Source of the DNA: Mesorhizobium sp. CA8
GTDB taxonomy: Bacteria > Pseudomonadota > Alphaproteobacteria > Rhizobiales > Rhizobiaceae
NCBI RefSeq assembly: GCF_020164955.1
Contig: NZ_JAIUHG010000001.1
Coordinates: forward strand, 455,061-519,060
Length of the DNA stretch: 64,000 nucleotides
Direction: 5' to 3'
The notes below the pieces were generated by a model, which was given only the letters and a program-made list of their open reading frames with translations, was not told where the DNA came from and ran no database searches. The translations under genes and the position numbers were made by a program. Below, piece after piece: positions 39,968 to 50,967 of the stretch (positions are counted from its first letter, which is position 1; every line of letters begins with the position of its first letter).

Positions 39968-41182
39968 ATGGATCAAGGTGACGACGACGATGGACGGGCA
40001 GCGAACGCGGACTATGCGATCCGCGTCGCGGCGGGTATCGGCGCCTTCACCTGCGAGGAATGGAACGGCTTTGCCGGTACCACGCGTGGTGGCCAAGGAA
40101 ACGGCTACAATCCGCTGGTTTCATTCGCTTTTCTAAGCGCTCTGGAAGATTCCGGCTGCGCTGTCCGGCGCACCGGCTGGCAGGGCCATCACCTGCGGTT
40201 GGAAACCGCGCAGGGCAGGCTTCTCGGCGCCGTCCCTTGTTACCTCAAATCGCACAGCCAGGGCGAATATGTCTTCGACCATGGCTGGTCGGACGCCTTC
40301 GAGCGCGCCGGCGGGCGCTACTATCCCAAACTGCAATGCTCGGTGCCCTTCACGCCGGTCACCGGCCCTCGCCTGCTGGTCAGCAAAGGCGAGAATGAAG
40401 GCGCCGTGAAGGCCGGATTGGCGGAGGGCCTGAAGCTCGTGACCGACAAGCTCGGCGTCTCTTCCGCGCATGTCACCTTCGCCACCGAGCCGGATGTCGC
40501 GACGCTGGAAGCGGCGGGCTTCCTGCATCGCACCGACCAGCAGTTCCATTTCCTCAACGATGGCTTTTCGACCTATGACGACTTCCTCGCCACGCTCGCC
40601 TCGCGCAAGCGCAAGGCGATGAAGAAGGAGCGCCGCGAGGCGCTGGTCGACGGCATCTCGATCGACTGGCTGACCGGCAAGGACATCACCGAGCGCGTCT
40701 GGGACGATTTCTACGCTTTCTACATGGATACCGGCGGCCGCAAATGGGGCCGGCCCTATCTCAACCGGCAGTTCTTCTCGCTGATCGGCGAGCGTATGGC
40801 CGACGACATTCTTCTGGTGATGGCGAAGCGGAACGGCCGCTACATTGCCGGCGCCATCAACTTCATCGGCTCCGACGCGCTCTACGGTCGCAACTGGGGC
40901 TGCATCGAGGATCACCCTTTCCTGCATTTCGAGGTCTGCTACCATCAGGCGATCGATTTCGCCATCGAACGCAAGCTCAAGGTGGTGGAGGCGGGCGCGC
41001 AGGGCGAGCACAAGCTGGCGCGCGGCTACCGGCCGGTGACCATGCATTCGGCGCACTACATCTCGCATCCCGGTTTGCGCAATGCCGTCGCCGACTATCT
41101 CAGGCGCGAGCGGCGCGAGGTCGAACGCATGGGCGAATATCTCGAAGAGCACACACCCTTCCGCAAGGACCTCGAGGAATAG
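39968..41182 (+). CDS. GNAT family N-acetyltransferase (FemAB/DUF482-type)
   Basis: The 404-residue protein matches the 'peptidogalycan biosynthesis' DUF482 group: NPLVSFAFLSALEDSGCA, GAVPCYLKSHSQGEYVFDHGWSDAFERAGGRYYPKLQCSVPFTPVTGPRLL (one long conserved block, quoted here in two pieces of it), and the second GNAT half ending with EVCYHQAIDFAIERKLKVVEAGAQGEHK-ARGY. The two-domain acyltransferase fold suggests aminoacyl or acyl transfer; the acceptor is unknown. It is in line with the ridA-like and phosphodiesterase genes but 53 bases downstream of the latter. Confidence 0.85.
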   Translation: MDQGDDDDGRAANADYAIRVAAGIGAFTCEEWNGFAGTTRGGQGNGYNPLVSFAFLSALEDSGCAVRRTGWQGHHLRLETAQGRLLGAVPCYLKSHSQGEYVFDHGWSDAFERAGGRYYPKLQCSVPFTPVTGPRLLVSKGENEGAVKAGLAEGLKLVTDKLGVSSAHVTFATEPDVATLEAAGFLHRTDQQFHFLNDGFSTYDDFLATLASRKRKAMKKERREALVDGISIDWLTGKDITERVWDDFYAFYMDTGGRKWGRPYLNRQFFSLIGERMADDILLVMAKRNGRYIAGAINFIGSDALYGRNWGCIEDHPFLHFEVCYHQAIDFAIERKLKVVEAGAQGEHKLARGYRPVTMHSAHYISHPGLRNAVADYLRRERREVERMGEYLEEHTPFRKDLEE

Positions 41183-41222
41183 TCGGGCCTCGCCCGCGCG
41201 CCATGCCGCTGTGATGAAAAAC

Positions 41223-41265
41223 AGCGCCGACACGTTTGCCGCATCAGGCGACAAATGTCGGCGCT
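41223..41265 (+). terminator. Hairpin after the GNAT gene
   Basis: A perfect 10-bp stem (AGCGCCGACA / TGTCGGCGCT) around a 23-base loop starts 40 bases after the GNAT stop. The loop is long and no T-run follows, so it is a weak terminator candidate. Confidence 0.4.
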
Positions 41266-41333
41266 CATGCAATAGCAGGGCGTGCCGTCAAGAACAGCCG
41301 ATAGTCCTGGCAAAGCGAATGACGCCGGCTTGA

Positions 41334-41435
41334 TGCATGCCTTCCAAAACTACGCAGCGGTTTTGCGAGAACGACATGCATGAAAACAGAGACTTAAAGC
41401 GCGTCGCCTGAATCCATTCCGCACGACGCGCTTTA
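41334..41435. repeat. Composite double-palindrome intergenic element
   Basis: Two adjacent dyads make up the element. The first spans 41334-41380, with TGCATG and CATGCA ends and an inner CAAAAC / GTTTTG pair. The second is a perfect 12-bp pair TAAAGCGCGTCG (41395-41406) / CGACGCGCTTTA (41424-41435). Sequences of this type recur between genes in rhizobial genomes. It fills much of the 332-base gap between the GNAT and HIT genes; nothing gene-like was seen in the rest. Confidence 0.75.
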
Positions 41436-41514
41436 GCGATCTCGCCTGAGCGCCTTGCCGCCCGGTGGCGGCTTCGCTACACCGGACAGCGAATGCAATT
41501 GGGAGTGTCACCCC

Positions 41515-41943
41515 ATGGCCGAAGCTTATGATCCCGGCAACATCTTCGCGAAAATCCTGCGCGGCGAGATCCCCTCGCACCGCGTCTACGAGGACGATGC
41601 TGTCGTCGCCTTCATGGATGTGATGCCGCAAGGCACAGGCCACACTCTGGTGGTGCCCAAAGCGCCGTCGCGCAACATCCTCGACGCCGATCCGGCAACG
41701 TTCGCACCTCTGTTCATGGTCGTCCAGAAGGTGGCCGTGGCGGTGAAAAAGGCCTTCGACGCCGACGGCGTCACCCTCATGCAGTTCAACGAATCTGCCT
41801 CCGGGCAGACCGTCTACCATCTCCATGTCCACGTCGTGCCGCGCTTCGAAGGTGTGCCATTGAAGCCGCATTCCGGCCAGATGGAGAAGCCTGAAGTGCT
41901 GGCCGAGAACGCCGACAAGATCCGGGCGGCGCTGGCAAGCTGA
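41515..41943 (+). CDS. HIT family hydrolase
   Basis: The 142-residue protein has NIFAKILRGEIPSHRVYED at its start and the histidine triad HLHVHVVPR near residue 103, typical of HINT-like nucleoside phosphoramidases. The ATG at 41515 is where homology begins; the frame runs upstream without it. Substrate is likely AMP-linked compounds; the physiological role is not clear. Confidence 0.94.
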   Translation: MAEAYDPGNIFAKILRGEIPSHRVYEDDAVVAFMDVMPQGTGHTLVVPKAPSRNILDADPATFAPLFMVVQKVAVAVKKAFDADGVTLMQFNESASGQTVYHLHVHVVPRFEGVPLKPHSGQMEKPEVLAENADKIRAALAS

Positions 41944-42009
41944 ACGGCTGGCGCCCGGCCGGCAGCGGTTGCGCAAGTGTCCGGAACGACGACGGCTCGG
42001 GTCCGACCT

Positions 42010-42094
42010 CAAGCTTTTCCCGGATCGCCGCGGCGATGCTCGGCTTTCCCGAGCGCGGCGCACCGTTGAGGATGATGATTTGTCCGGCTTCCAA
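42010..42094 (-). pseudogene. Remnant of a chloramphenicol-phosphotransferase-like P-loop gene
   Basis: An ATG at 42094 begins MEAGQIIILNGAPRSGKP followed by SIAAAIREKLE, which closely resembles the N-terminus of the CPT-like (chloramphenicol phosphotransferase) family with its Walker A motif. The motif's final Ser is Pro here. About 28 codons on, resemblance ends and the frame becomes Pro/Arg/Ser-rich and runs antisense into the HIT gene. It is therefore read as a 5' fragment of a lost gene, lying just beyond the clpA terminator. Confidence is moderate because the fragment is short. Confidence 0.55.
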
Positions 42095-42114
42095 GCGGTG
42101 CTCCCTTCAACGAA

Positions 42115-42140
42115 AAAAGGCCCCGTTGCCGGGGCCTTTT
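42115..42140 (-). terminator. Rho-independent terminator of clpA
   Basis: A perfect 11-bp stem (AAAAGGCCCCG / CGGGGCCTTTT) with a four-base loop lies 20 bases after the clpA stop on the minus strand and ends in a run of six T residues on that strand. Confidence 0.92.
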
Positions 42141-42160
42141 GTATTTCAAGCGAGCGCTTG

Positions 42161-44626
<2,466 letters not shown>

Positions 44627-44632
44627 GTTACC

Positions 44633-44959
44633 TCACTTCTTCTCCATCACGCATTGCAGCGGATGCTGATTCTGTCGGGCGAAATCCATGACCTGGGACA
44701 CTTTGGTCTCGGCCACCTCGAATGTGTAGATGCCGCACTCGCCCACTCCATGATTGTGAACATGAAGCATGATGCGTGTGGCGGCTTCGCGGTCCTTTTG
44801 GAAAAACCGTTCCAGGACGTGAACGACGAACTCCATCGGGGTGTAGTCGTCGTTCAGGATGAGGACCCGGTAGAGACTGGGCTTCTTGGTCTTGGTTTTG
44901 GTGCGCGTGATAACAGCGGTGCCGCGACCGGGATCGTTGCGGTCACCGTCACTTTGCAT
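44633..44959 (-). CDS. clpS: ATP-dependent Clp protease adaptor ClpS
   Basis: ClpS delivers N-degron substrates to ClpA. The 108-residue protein has a polar N-terminal tail ([12 protein letters not shown]), the [25 protein letters not shown] core with its N-degron pocket Asn-Asp-Asp, and [23 protein letters not shown]. The ATG at 44959 gives the usual length; longer starts up to 45037 add unrelated residues. It is the first gene of the clpS-clpA unit. Confidence 0.95.
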   Translation of the reverse strand: MQSDGDRNDPGRGTAVITRTKTKTKKPSLYRVLILNDDYTPMEFVVHVLERFFQKDREAATRIMLHVHNHGVGECGIYTFEVAETKVSQVMDFARQNQHPLQCVMEKK

Positions 44960-45165
44960 TCGCACCACGTCTGCCGTGGCAGTCAAACCGATCGTCACGT
45001 AGTCCAGCCTTTTCGAATCCCCATGCGAGTTCAACATGTAGGTTCTCGATGAACGATTTTAAGCCCTTCTGTTTAGCTGACAATATGGCTAGGTGGGCAA
45101 ACCTCAGCGAATTTCTCAATCGTGAATGCAGCAAGGCGCATCAGGTTGCGATTGCGCATGAAAAA

Positions 45166-45191
45166 ACCCGGCCGCGTTTCCGCGACCGGGT
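45166..45191 (-). terminator. Rho-independent terminator of the phasin gene
   Basis: ACCCGGCCGCG (45166-45176) pairs with CGCGACCGGGT (45181-45191) with one mismatch and a four-base loop. On the minus strand it is followed by TTTTTTC, about 45 bases after the phasin stop. Confidence 0.9.
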
Positions 45192-45236
45192 CCTTTTCGC
45201 AGGCCGGTTGGCCGTATCGGCCATGATCGGGCGAAA

Positions 45237-45566
45237 TTACTTCGCCTTGGCGACCACCGATTCGAACGGCTTGTAGGCTTCCTTGGCGAGCTCGGCATAG
45301 AGATTGCCGATCTTGCTGGCCTCGGCCACGAAGCTCTCATAGCTCTGCTTGGCGTAATCGGTCTGGATCTCGACGGCCTTTTCGATCGACTTGGCCGAGA
45401 ACAGCTTCTCGAAAGCGGCGCTGCCGGCCTCGAAGCTCTTTTTGGTGTATTCGCCGGCTTCGGTGGCGATCGCCTGCGCGCCCTTGGTGAGCGAGGCAAA
45501 GCTCTTCAGCCCGGTGTCGGCAAACTCCTTGCCGTATTTCGTGAAGTCCTCATAGGTCTGGGTCAT
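45237..45566 (-). CDS. Phasin family protein
   Basis: Phasins coat polyhydroxyalkanoate granules. The 109-residue protein has the Phasin_2-type pattern: YEDFTKYGKEFADTGLKSFASLTKGAQAIATEAGEYTKKSFEAG (quoted in part), FEKLFSAKSIEKAVEIQTDYAKQSYESFVAEA and a final KEAYKPFES. It is highly helical with no cysteine. The ATG at 45566 follows AAGGGAAGC. Two TTGTGC-N3-GCAC palindromes just upstream suggest control by the PHA-responsive repressor PhaR. The gene has its own terminator, so it is monocistronic. Confidence 0.92.
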   Translation of the reverse strand: MTQTYEDFTKYGKEFADTGLKSFASLTKGAQAIATEAGEYTKKSFEAGSAAFEKLFSAKSIEKAVEIQTDYAKQSYESFVAEASKIGNLYAELAKEAYKPFESVVAKAK

Positions 45567-45611
45567 TTCATGCTTCCCTTGGTTGAAACGCCCTTTTGGC
45601 CCCGGGCGCCC

Positions 45612-45648
45612 TTGTGCAATGCACCTCAATATATTGTGCGATGCACAA
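45612..45648 (-). promoter_or_regulatory. Paired TTGTGC-N3-GCACAA boxes, probable PhaR operator
   Basis: TTGTGCAATGCACCT (45612-45626) and the perfect palindrome TTGTGCGATGCACAA (45634-45648) lie 46-82 bases before the phasin start, with centres 22 bases apart, about two helical turns. The TGC-N3-GCA core agrees with the TGC-rich sites reported for alphaproteobacterial PhaR repressors. An AT-rich stretch separates the boxes. The rest of the 288-base gap to the carboxypeptidase gene shows no gene. Confidence 0.68.
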
Positions 45649-45854
45649 AAGTCAAGAATCCCCTTGGTATGCAGGGGGTTCAGCGCCGGCGGCTGGTAAA
45701 ATTCGATTAAAGAGAAGCTCGATTTGCCGAAAAATGGTGAACGCGGCGGTTACCATAAACGGATTGGTAACGCTGGGCGCGATAGCGTGGCCCGAAGCGA
45801 GGCAGGCACTCCCTTTGCCGCCTCCGGGGCAACGAAAATTCAGGGTAAGTAACG

Positions 45855-47276
45855 GTGCGTCAGGCGTTGTCGGGGCTGGTCTCCAAATCTTTCTCCCTCA
45901 AGGCAATCATGATCGCTGCGCTCGCGATGACGGTTGTCGTCGCCGATGTGGCGTCGGCAATGGCAGCGAGATCCTCGGCCATCGTCGTGGACGCCAAGAC
46001 CGGCAAGGTTCTCTACTCCGCTGACGCCAATGGCCGGCGCTATCCGGCCTCGCTTACCAAGATGATGACGCTCTACCTCACCTTCGAAGCGCTGGCGAAG
46101 GGCAGGATCAGCAAGAACACCCCAGTTCCGTTTTCCGCCCATGCCTCCGCCGAGGCGCCGACCAAGCTCGGCGTGCGCGCCGGCGGCTCGGTTCCGGTCG
46201 AGACCGCGATTCTGTCGATCGTGACCAAATCTGCCAACGACTCGGCGACCGCGCTTGGCGAGATGCTTGGCGGCAGCGAGGAGAATTTCGCCCGCATGAT
46301 GACGGCCAAGGCGCGCCAGCTCGGCATGAACGGCACCGTCTTCCGCAACGCCAATGGTCTGCCGGACCCCGGCCAGTTCACCACGGCGCACGATATGGCG
46401 ATGCTTGGCATCGCGCTGCGCGAGCACTACCCGCAATATTACGGCTATTTCTCGCAGCGCTCGTTCCTGTATGGCCGCCAGCGCATCAACGGCCACAATC
46501 GCCTGCTTGGCCGCATCAAGGGCGTCGACGGCATCAAGACCGGCTATACCCGCGCCTCGGGCTACAATCTCGTCTCCTCCGTTGCCGATGGCGACCGCCG
46601 CCTCGTCGCGGTGGTGATGGGCGGCGCTTCCGGCCGCAGCCGCGACAACCAGATGGCCGCGCTGATCAACACCTATCTGCCGCGCGCCTCGACGCGCGGC
46701 GGCGGCGATCTCATCGCCAAGGGCAATGACAATCCGGTCAAGACGTTGGCCAAGGTTTTGTTGCCCAAGCATGACGCGCCGACGCCGGACGCCAAGCCGG
46801 CAGCGGACGACACCGTCGTTGCCTCGGCCGATGACATCCAGGACGACACGCAACAGGTCGCCGAAGAGACCAAGCCCGTCATCAAGGTCAAGAAGGTGAA
46901 GACGGTCGCCGTGGCCGCCATGGTGCCGGCTCCCAAGTCACAGGACACCTCGTCCCAGGTCGTCACCGCCTATGCCGAGCCGGCACCTGCCGCGCCCGCG
47001 ATCGATCCGGTCAAGACGTCGTCGGTGCCATCCGGCTGGGTGGTTCAGGTTGCCTCTTCGCCCACGAAATCGGGGGCCCAGGCGCTGCTCGACCAGACCG
47101 CCAAGCAGGCGCCGAAGATCCTGGCTGACGCTTCGGGCTTCACCGTCGCCTTCGACAAGGACGGCACCACCTACTACCGCGCCCGCTTCGGCGGCTTCGG
47201 CTCGAAGGATGCCGCGTGGAAGGCCTGCGATGCGCTGAAACGCAAGAAAATCTCATGCTATGCCGTCGAGCAGTAG
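45855..47276 (+). CDS. D-alanyl-D-alanine carboxypeptidase with SPOR domain
   Basis: The 473-residue periplasmic S11 peptidase trims stem peptides of peptidoglycan. After a signal peptide, the catalytic motifs are S66-x-x-K69 (PASLTKMM), S126-A-N128 (TKSANDSA) and K228-T-G230 (DGIKTGYT). A Pro/Lys/Ala-rich linker follows and then a SPOR domain at about 395-473 (SGWVVQVASSPTKSGAQALL ... FGGFGSKDAAWKACDALK), which binds denuded glycan and often targets septa. The GTG start at 45855 follows AGGGTAAG. It is the DacF/PBP6-like type common in Rhizobiales. Confidence 0.94.
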   Translation: MRQALSGLVSKSFSLKAIMIAALAMTVVVADVASAMAARSSAIVVDAKTGKVLYSADANGRRYPASLTKMMTLYLTFEALAKGRISKNTPVPFSAHASAEAPTKLGVRAGGSVPVETAILSIVTKSANDSATALGEMLGGSEENFARMMTAKARQLGMNGTVFRNANGLPDPGQFTTAHDMAMLGIALREHYPQYYGYFSQRSFLYGRQRINGHNRLLGRIKGVDGIKTGYTRASGYNLVSSVADGDRRLVAVVMGGASGRSRDNQMAALINTYLPRASTRGGGDLIAKGNDNPVKTLAKVLLPKHDAPTPDAKPAADDTVVASADDIQDDTQQVAEETKPVIKVKKVKTVAVAAMVPAPKSQDTSSQVVTAYAEPAPAAPAIDPVKTSSVPSGWVVQVASSPTKSGAQALLDQTAKQAPKILADASGFTVAFDKDGTTYYRARFGGFGSKDAAWKACDALKRKKISCYAVEQ

Positions 47277-47319
47277 GCGGCCGTTGAAATCTCCCGGAAG
47301 GTACCGGCGTCGAAGGAGA

Positions 47320-48018
47320 CTAATCGTGATTGGAGAGCAAGACGTCCTTGGCCTCATTGATTCGCGCCGCCAGGACAGACGTGCCACCGACATCGGCGTT
47401 CAGGCGCTGCATCAGGCGGCGGTGCGCCTTGCGGATATCCGCCGCGGCAGCCCCCGCTTCAAGACCAAGGATCTTGTAGGCCTCCTCCTTAGTCATGGCG
47501 CCCGCACCTGGCGCAATACCCAGCCCTTCGCCACCGTGCGGCTGCGCGTCCTTGCGCCAGACGGGAAAACGGCCGTCAAGATACGTCTCTAGGAGCTGAC
47601 GGCTCTCCAGATCGGGGCTGAGCTCGCCATAAAGCTGGCGCAGGTCCGTCAGCCCCATGGCCCCAAGCATCTTGCCTTCATAACGCCCGGCCAGGACGAG
47701 CCCCTCGAGCCTGCCGCTGTCATGATCGAGGTCCATTTCGAGCGCGGCGGTGCGCACGGTCGAGTGTTTGGACGCCGCTGCCCTTGCCGCAGGCCGCCTC
47801 GTGCGTATCCAGCCGACCCAGGCCAGCGCCGCGAGCAGAAGCAGTCCGCCGATAAGGCTGCGGCCGAAGATCAGCATGGGCGCGCCGACCAGCCCCAGGA
47901 AGGCGGGGCCAAGCGATCTCAGACTTTCGGCTATCCTTGCCGCATCCGCGCGCACAAAGAGCAACGCGGCGCCGAAAAGCACCACGAGCACCGCTGCCAA
48001 AGCGAGGATCACGCCCAT
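47320..48018 (-). CDS. Membrane-anchored J-domain protein with degenerate HPD
   Basis: The 232-residue protein has two hydrophobic segments at about 1-22 and 37-70, a middle soluble part (GLTDLRQLYGELSPDLESRQLLETYLD) and a C-terminal J domain from about 176 (TKEEAYKILGLEAGAAAADIRKAHRRLM ... VLAARINEAKDVLL). The architecture matches the DnaJ/Pam18-like membrane proteins of alphaproteobacteria. The essential His-Pro-Asp triad is N207-A208-D209, so stimulation of a DnaK partner is doubtful. It stands between a carboxypeptidase and DUF1489, convergent with the former. Confidence 0.85.
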   Translation of the reverse strand: MGVILALAAVLVVLFGAALLFVRADAARIAESLRSLGPAFLGLVGAPMLIFGRSLIGGLLLLAALAWVGWIRTRRPAARAAASKHSTVRTAALEMDLDHDSGRLEGLVLAGRYEGKMLGAMGLTDLRQLYGELSPDLESRQLLETYLDGRFPVWRKDAQPHGGEGLGIAPGAGAMTKEEAYKILGLEAGAAAADIRKAHRRLMQRLNADVGGTSVLAARINEAKDVLLSNHD

Positions 48019-48142
48019 CGACTAGCACCGCCGTACGGATGACCGAGCATAACAAATAGGATGGGACGAAGGTCCTGCGCTTGCAAGTCCCACATCGGAC
48101 GAGCCGAAGGGCCAGCGCCGGGGACGATCCGCAAAACCGTGC

Positions 48143-48580
48143 TTAGAGCAGACCCAGTTCGGCGAGTTCCAGCCTGAGCTTCGGCGGCATCTCGGCGAGT
48201 GCCGCCCTGCCCTTGCCGAGATCGGCCGGCGCATCGGCGGGCTTGAGGTAACGCCACCCCTGGAAGGCGCGGCGCGGCTGCCAGTCGGTGCGCACCACCT
48301 CAGGATCGAGCACCAGATGACAGCGACCGATCCCTTCATCATCGGTGAAGGGCCTGATCTCGGTGATCAGTTGCCGGCACTGCACGCTGCCCTTGATCAC
48401 CCAATAGAGCGAACCGCCATCGGTGATCTCATCGCCGCGCGTCGGCACCATGCGGGTGGTGTGCCAGTGCTCGGCCGGCTCGCCCGCGCGGCGCCGCTCA
48501 TCGAGACGGAAGGCAATCCACTCTTCGAGGTCCTCGACGCTGTCGCAGCCGACGCACAGTTTGATAAGGTTGAGTGACAT
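48143..48580 (-). CDS. DUF1489 family protein
   Basis: The 145-residue protein begins SLNLIKLCVGCDSVEDLEEW and has HTTRMVPTRGDEITDGGSLYWVIKG, CRQLITEIRPFTDDEGIGRCHLVLDPEVV and QGWRYLKPADAP, the DUF1489 pattern found in alphaproteobacteria. Function is unknown. It stands alone. Confidence 0.9.
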   Translation of the reverse strand: MSLNLIKLCVGCDSVEDLEEWIAFRLDERRRAGEPAEHWHTTRMVPTRGDEITDGGSLYWVIKGSVQCRQLITEIRPFTDDEGIGRCHLVLDPEVVRTDWQPRRAFQGWRYLKPADAPADLGKGRAALAEMPPKLRLELAELGLL

Positions 48581-48664
48581 GCCCCAAGATCTAGCCGCAA
48601 GGGTTGACGCGTCAACGCCTTGAGCGACTTCTCCACAGGGCCAGTCTGGGGTCTCGGTAAGACC

Positions 48665-50068
48665 TCAGCACTCCACCACATTGACCGCCAGGCCGCCGAG
48701 GCTGGTTTCCTTGTATTTCTCGTTCATGTCCAGGCCGGTCTGGCGCATGGTCTCGATCGCGGCGTCAAGCGGCACGAAATGCGTGCCGTCGCCCTTGATG
48801 GCTAAGGAAGCGGCCGTCACGGCCTTCACCGCGCCCAGCGCATTGCGCTCGATGCATGGCACCTGCACCAGGCCGCCGACCGGATCGCAGGTCATGCCGA
48901 GATGATGTTCGAGCGCGATCTCGGCGGCGTTCTCGACCTGCTCGGGCGTGCCGCCCATCACCGCGCAAAGGCCGGCGGCAGCCATCGCCGAAGCGGAACC
49001 GACCTCGCCCTGGCAACCGACTTCGGCGCCCGAGATCGAGGCGTTGGACTTGATAATGCCGCCGACGGCGGCGGCCGTCAGCAGGAAGTCGCGGATGCTC
49101 GGCTGGTCCGCTTCGGGATGGAAATGCAGCCAATAGCGCAGCACTGCCGGCAACGTGCCGGCCGCGCCATTGGTCGGCGCCGTCACCACGCGACCGCCGG
49201 CGGCATTCTCCTCATTGACCGCCATGGCGTAGATCGACAGCCAGTCATTGGCGAGCAAGGGATTGGGCCGGTTCTGCTGCCACTGTTCCTGCAGCTTGTC
49301 ATGCAGTTGCCGCGCACGGCGGCGCACCTTCAGCCCGCCGGGCATGATGCCGTCCTGCGACAGGCCGCGATCGATGCAGCCCTTCATCGCGCCCCAGATC
49401 GCGTCGAGGCCTGCGTCGAGCTCCTCGCGCGACATGTGCCTTTCCTCGTTGGCGCGCTTCATCTCGGCAATCGAAAGCCCGCTCTTTGCCGCCATCGCCA
49501 GCATCTCGACGGCATTCTTGAACGGGTACGGCACCGTCTTGCCCTCGGTCGTCACCGAGCCCTTGGCCTTCATGCGCTGCAGCTCTTCCTCGGAAACGAC
49601 GAAACCGCCGCCGATCGAATAATAGATGCGCTTGAGCAGCAGCCGGTCGGATGCGTCATAGGCATAGAAGGCCATGCCGTTGGCATGGCCGGTCAGCGGC
49701 GTCTTGCGGTCGAGCACGAGGTCCTTGGCCGGATCGAAACGGTATGTCGGGTGCCCGGGCGGGAAAATCAGCTTCTCCGCGCCGATGCGAGCGACGATGC
49801 CCTCGGCCTCGTCCGGATCGACCGTCTGCGGCGTCTGGCCGGCCAGGCCGAGGATGACGGCGCGATCCGAGCCGTGGCCAATGCCCGTATAGGCGAGCGA
49901 ACCATGCAGGCTGGCGCCGATGCGGTCGACTCTCACACCCGCCGGCCGCGGCCAGTCGCCGGCAAGTATCTCATCGAGGAAACGGCGCGCGGCCGTCATC
50001 GGCCCCATCGTGTGCGAACTCGACGGGCCGATGCCGATCTTGAACAGGTCGAAAACCGAAAGGAACAC
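48665..50068 (-). CDS. sdaA: L-serine ammonia-lyase (4Fe-4S)
   Basis: SdaA converts L-serine to pyruvate and ammonia. The 467-residue single-chain enzyme has the beta-domain signature [41 protein letters not shown], and the alpha domain with the Fe-S cysteines in [20 protein letters not shown] and [18 protein letters not shown], plus [15 protein letters not shown]. It is monocistronic; the DUF599 gene upstream is divergent. Confidence 0.96.
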   Translation of the reverse strand: MFLSVFDLFKIGIGPSSSHTMGPMTAARRFLDEILAGDWPRPAGVRVDRIGASLHGSLAYTGIGHGSDRAVILGLAGQTPQTVDPDEAEGIVARIGAEKLIFPPGHPTYRFDPAKDLVLDRKTPLTGHANGMAFYAYDASDRLLLKRIYYSIGGGFVVSEEELQRMKAKGSVTTEGKTVPYPFKNAVEMLAMAAKSGLSIAEMKRANEERHMSREELDAGLDAIWGAMKGCIDRGLSQDGIMPGGLKVRRRARQLHDKLQEQWQQNRPNPLLANDWLSIYAMAVNEENAAGGRVVTAPTNGAAGTLPAVLRYWLHFHPEADQPSIRDFLLTAAAVGGIIKSNASISGAEVGCQGEVGSASAMAAAGLCAVMGGTPEQVENAAEIALEHHLGMTCDPVGGLVQVPCIERNALGAVKAVTAASLAIKGDGTHFVPLDAAIETMRQTGLDMNEKYKETSLGGLAVNVVEC

Positions 50069-50247
50069 GGGCCGTAGTCTCCTGGAGGCCGATCAAGACT
50101 TACATATAGGAATTCCTGTGATGTTTCCGCTGTTTTGCATGTCGCGGCGCGGCGGCTGCCGACCTTGTTTGCTCCGCCAGCGACATCGTCCTCCCGAGCG
50201 CTCTCGCGCCAGTCGAAGCGCCGGCCCGGCCCGTGTTACAAGAAGTC

Positions 50248-50967
50248 ATGGGCGACTCACTCCACCTTTCAATGGCAGATCTGGCGGCGTTGATCTTCTT
50301 CCTGGTCGTCTGGGTGCTGCACACGCTCGCTTCCGACGGCCGGCTGATCAGCCGCGTATCGCTGACGACCGCCATGAACGCGCAGCGCGAGGCCTGGATG
50401 CGCAACATGGCCGAGCGCGAGATCCGCATCGTCGACACCGCCATCATGGGCGGCCTGCAGCAAGGCACCGCCTTTTTTGCTTCGTCTTCCCTAATCGCGC
50501 TCGGCGGCTGCTTTGCCCTGCTCGGCGCCTCCGACCGCGTGCTTCAGGTCTTGGCCGAGCTGCCCTTTGGCGCGGCTTCGTCGCGCGAAGCCTTCCAGAC
50601 GAAGGTGTTCGGCCTGGTGCTGATTCTCGCCTTCGCCTTCTTCAAATTCGGCTGGGCCTACCGGCTGTTCAATTACTGCTCGATCCTGATCGGCGCAGTG
50701 CCCACCCCGCATGGCCCAGCCTCGCGCAATCCGGTCAGCGAAACGGCGGTGTGGCGGGCAACGCGCATGAACGTGCTCGCTGGCAAGCACTTCAACTCCG
50801 GCTTGCGCGCCGTCTTCTTCTCGATCGGCTATCTCGGCTGGTTCGTCGACCCAATCGTCTTCGTCATGTCGACGCTGGTGCTTCTGGCGGTGCTGGTGCG
50901 CCGTCAGTTCTTCTCGGCGGCGCGGCAGGCGGTGCTCGGTCAGCCGCCCGGTCCGGGAAAAGGCTGA
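50248..50967 (+). CDS. DUF599 domain-containing membrane protein
   Basis: A 239-residue inner-membrane protein with about four hydrophobic segments (AALIFFLVVWVLH; TAFFASSSLIALGGCFALLG; FGLVLILAFAFFKFGWAY; VFVMSTLVLLAVLV). The pattern MNAQREAWMRNMAEREIRIVD and YRLFNYCSILIGAVP is that of DUF599. Function is unknown. The ATG at 50248 is favoured over a GTG at 50233. Its end overlaps the convergent YdcF gene by 28 bases. Confidence 0.87.
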   Translation: MGDSLHLSMADLAALIFFLVVWVLHTLASDGRLISRVSLTTAMNAQREAWMRNMAEREIRIVDTAIMGGLQQGTAFFASSSLIALGGCFALLGASDRVLQVLAELPFGAASSREAFQTKVFGLVLILAFAFFKFGWAYRLFNYCSILIGAVPTPHGPASRNPVSETAVWRATRMNVLAGKHFNSGLRAVFFSIGYLGWFVDPIVFVMSTLVLLAVLVRRQFFSAARQAVLGQPPGPGKG

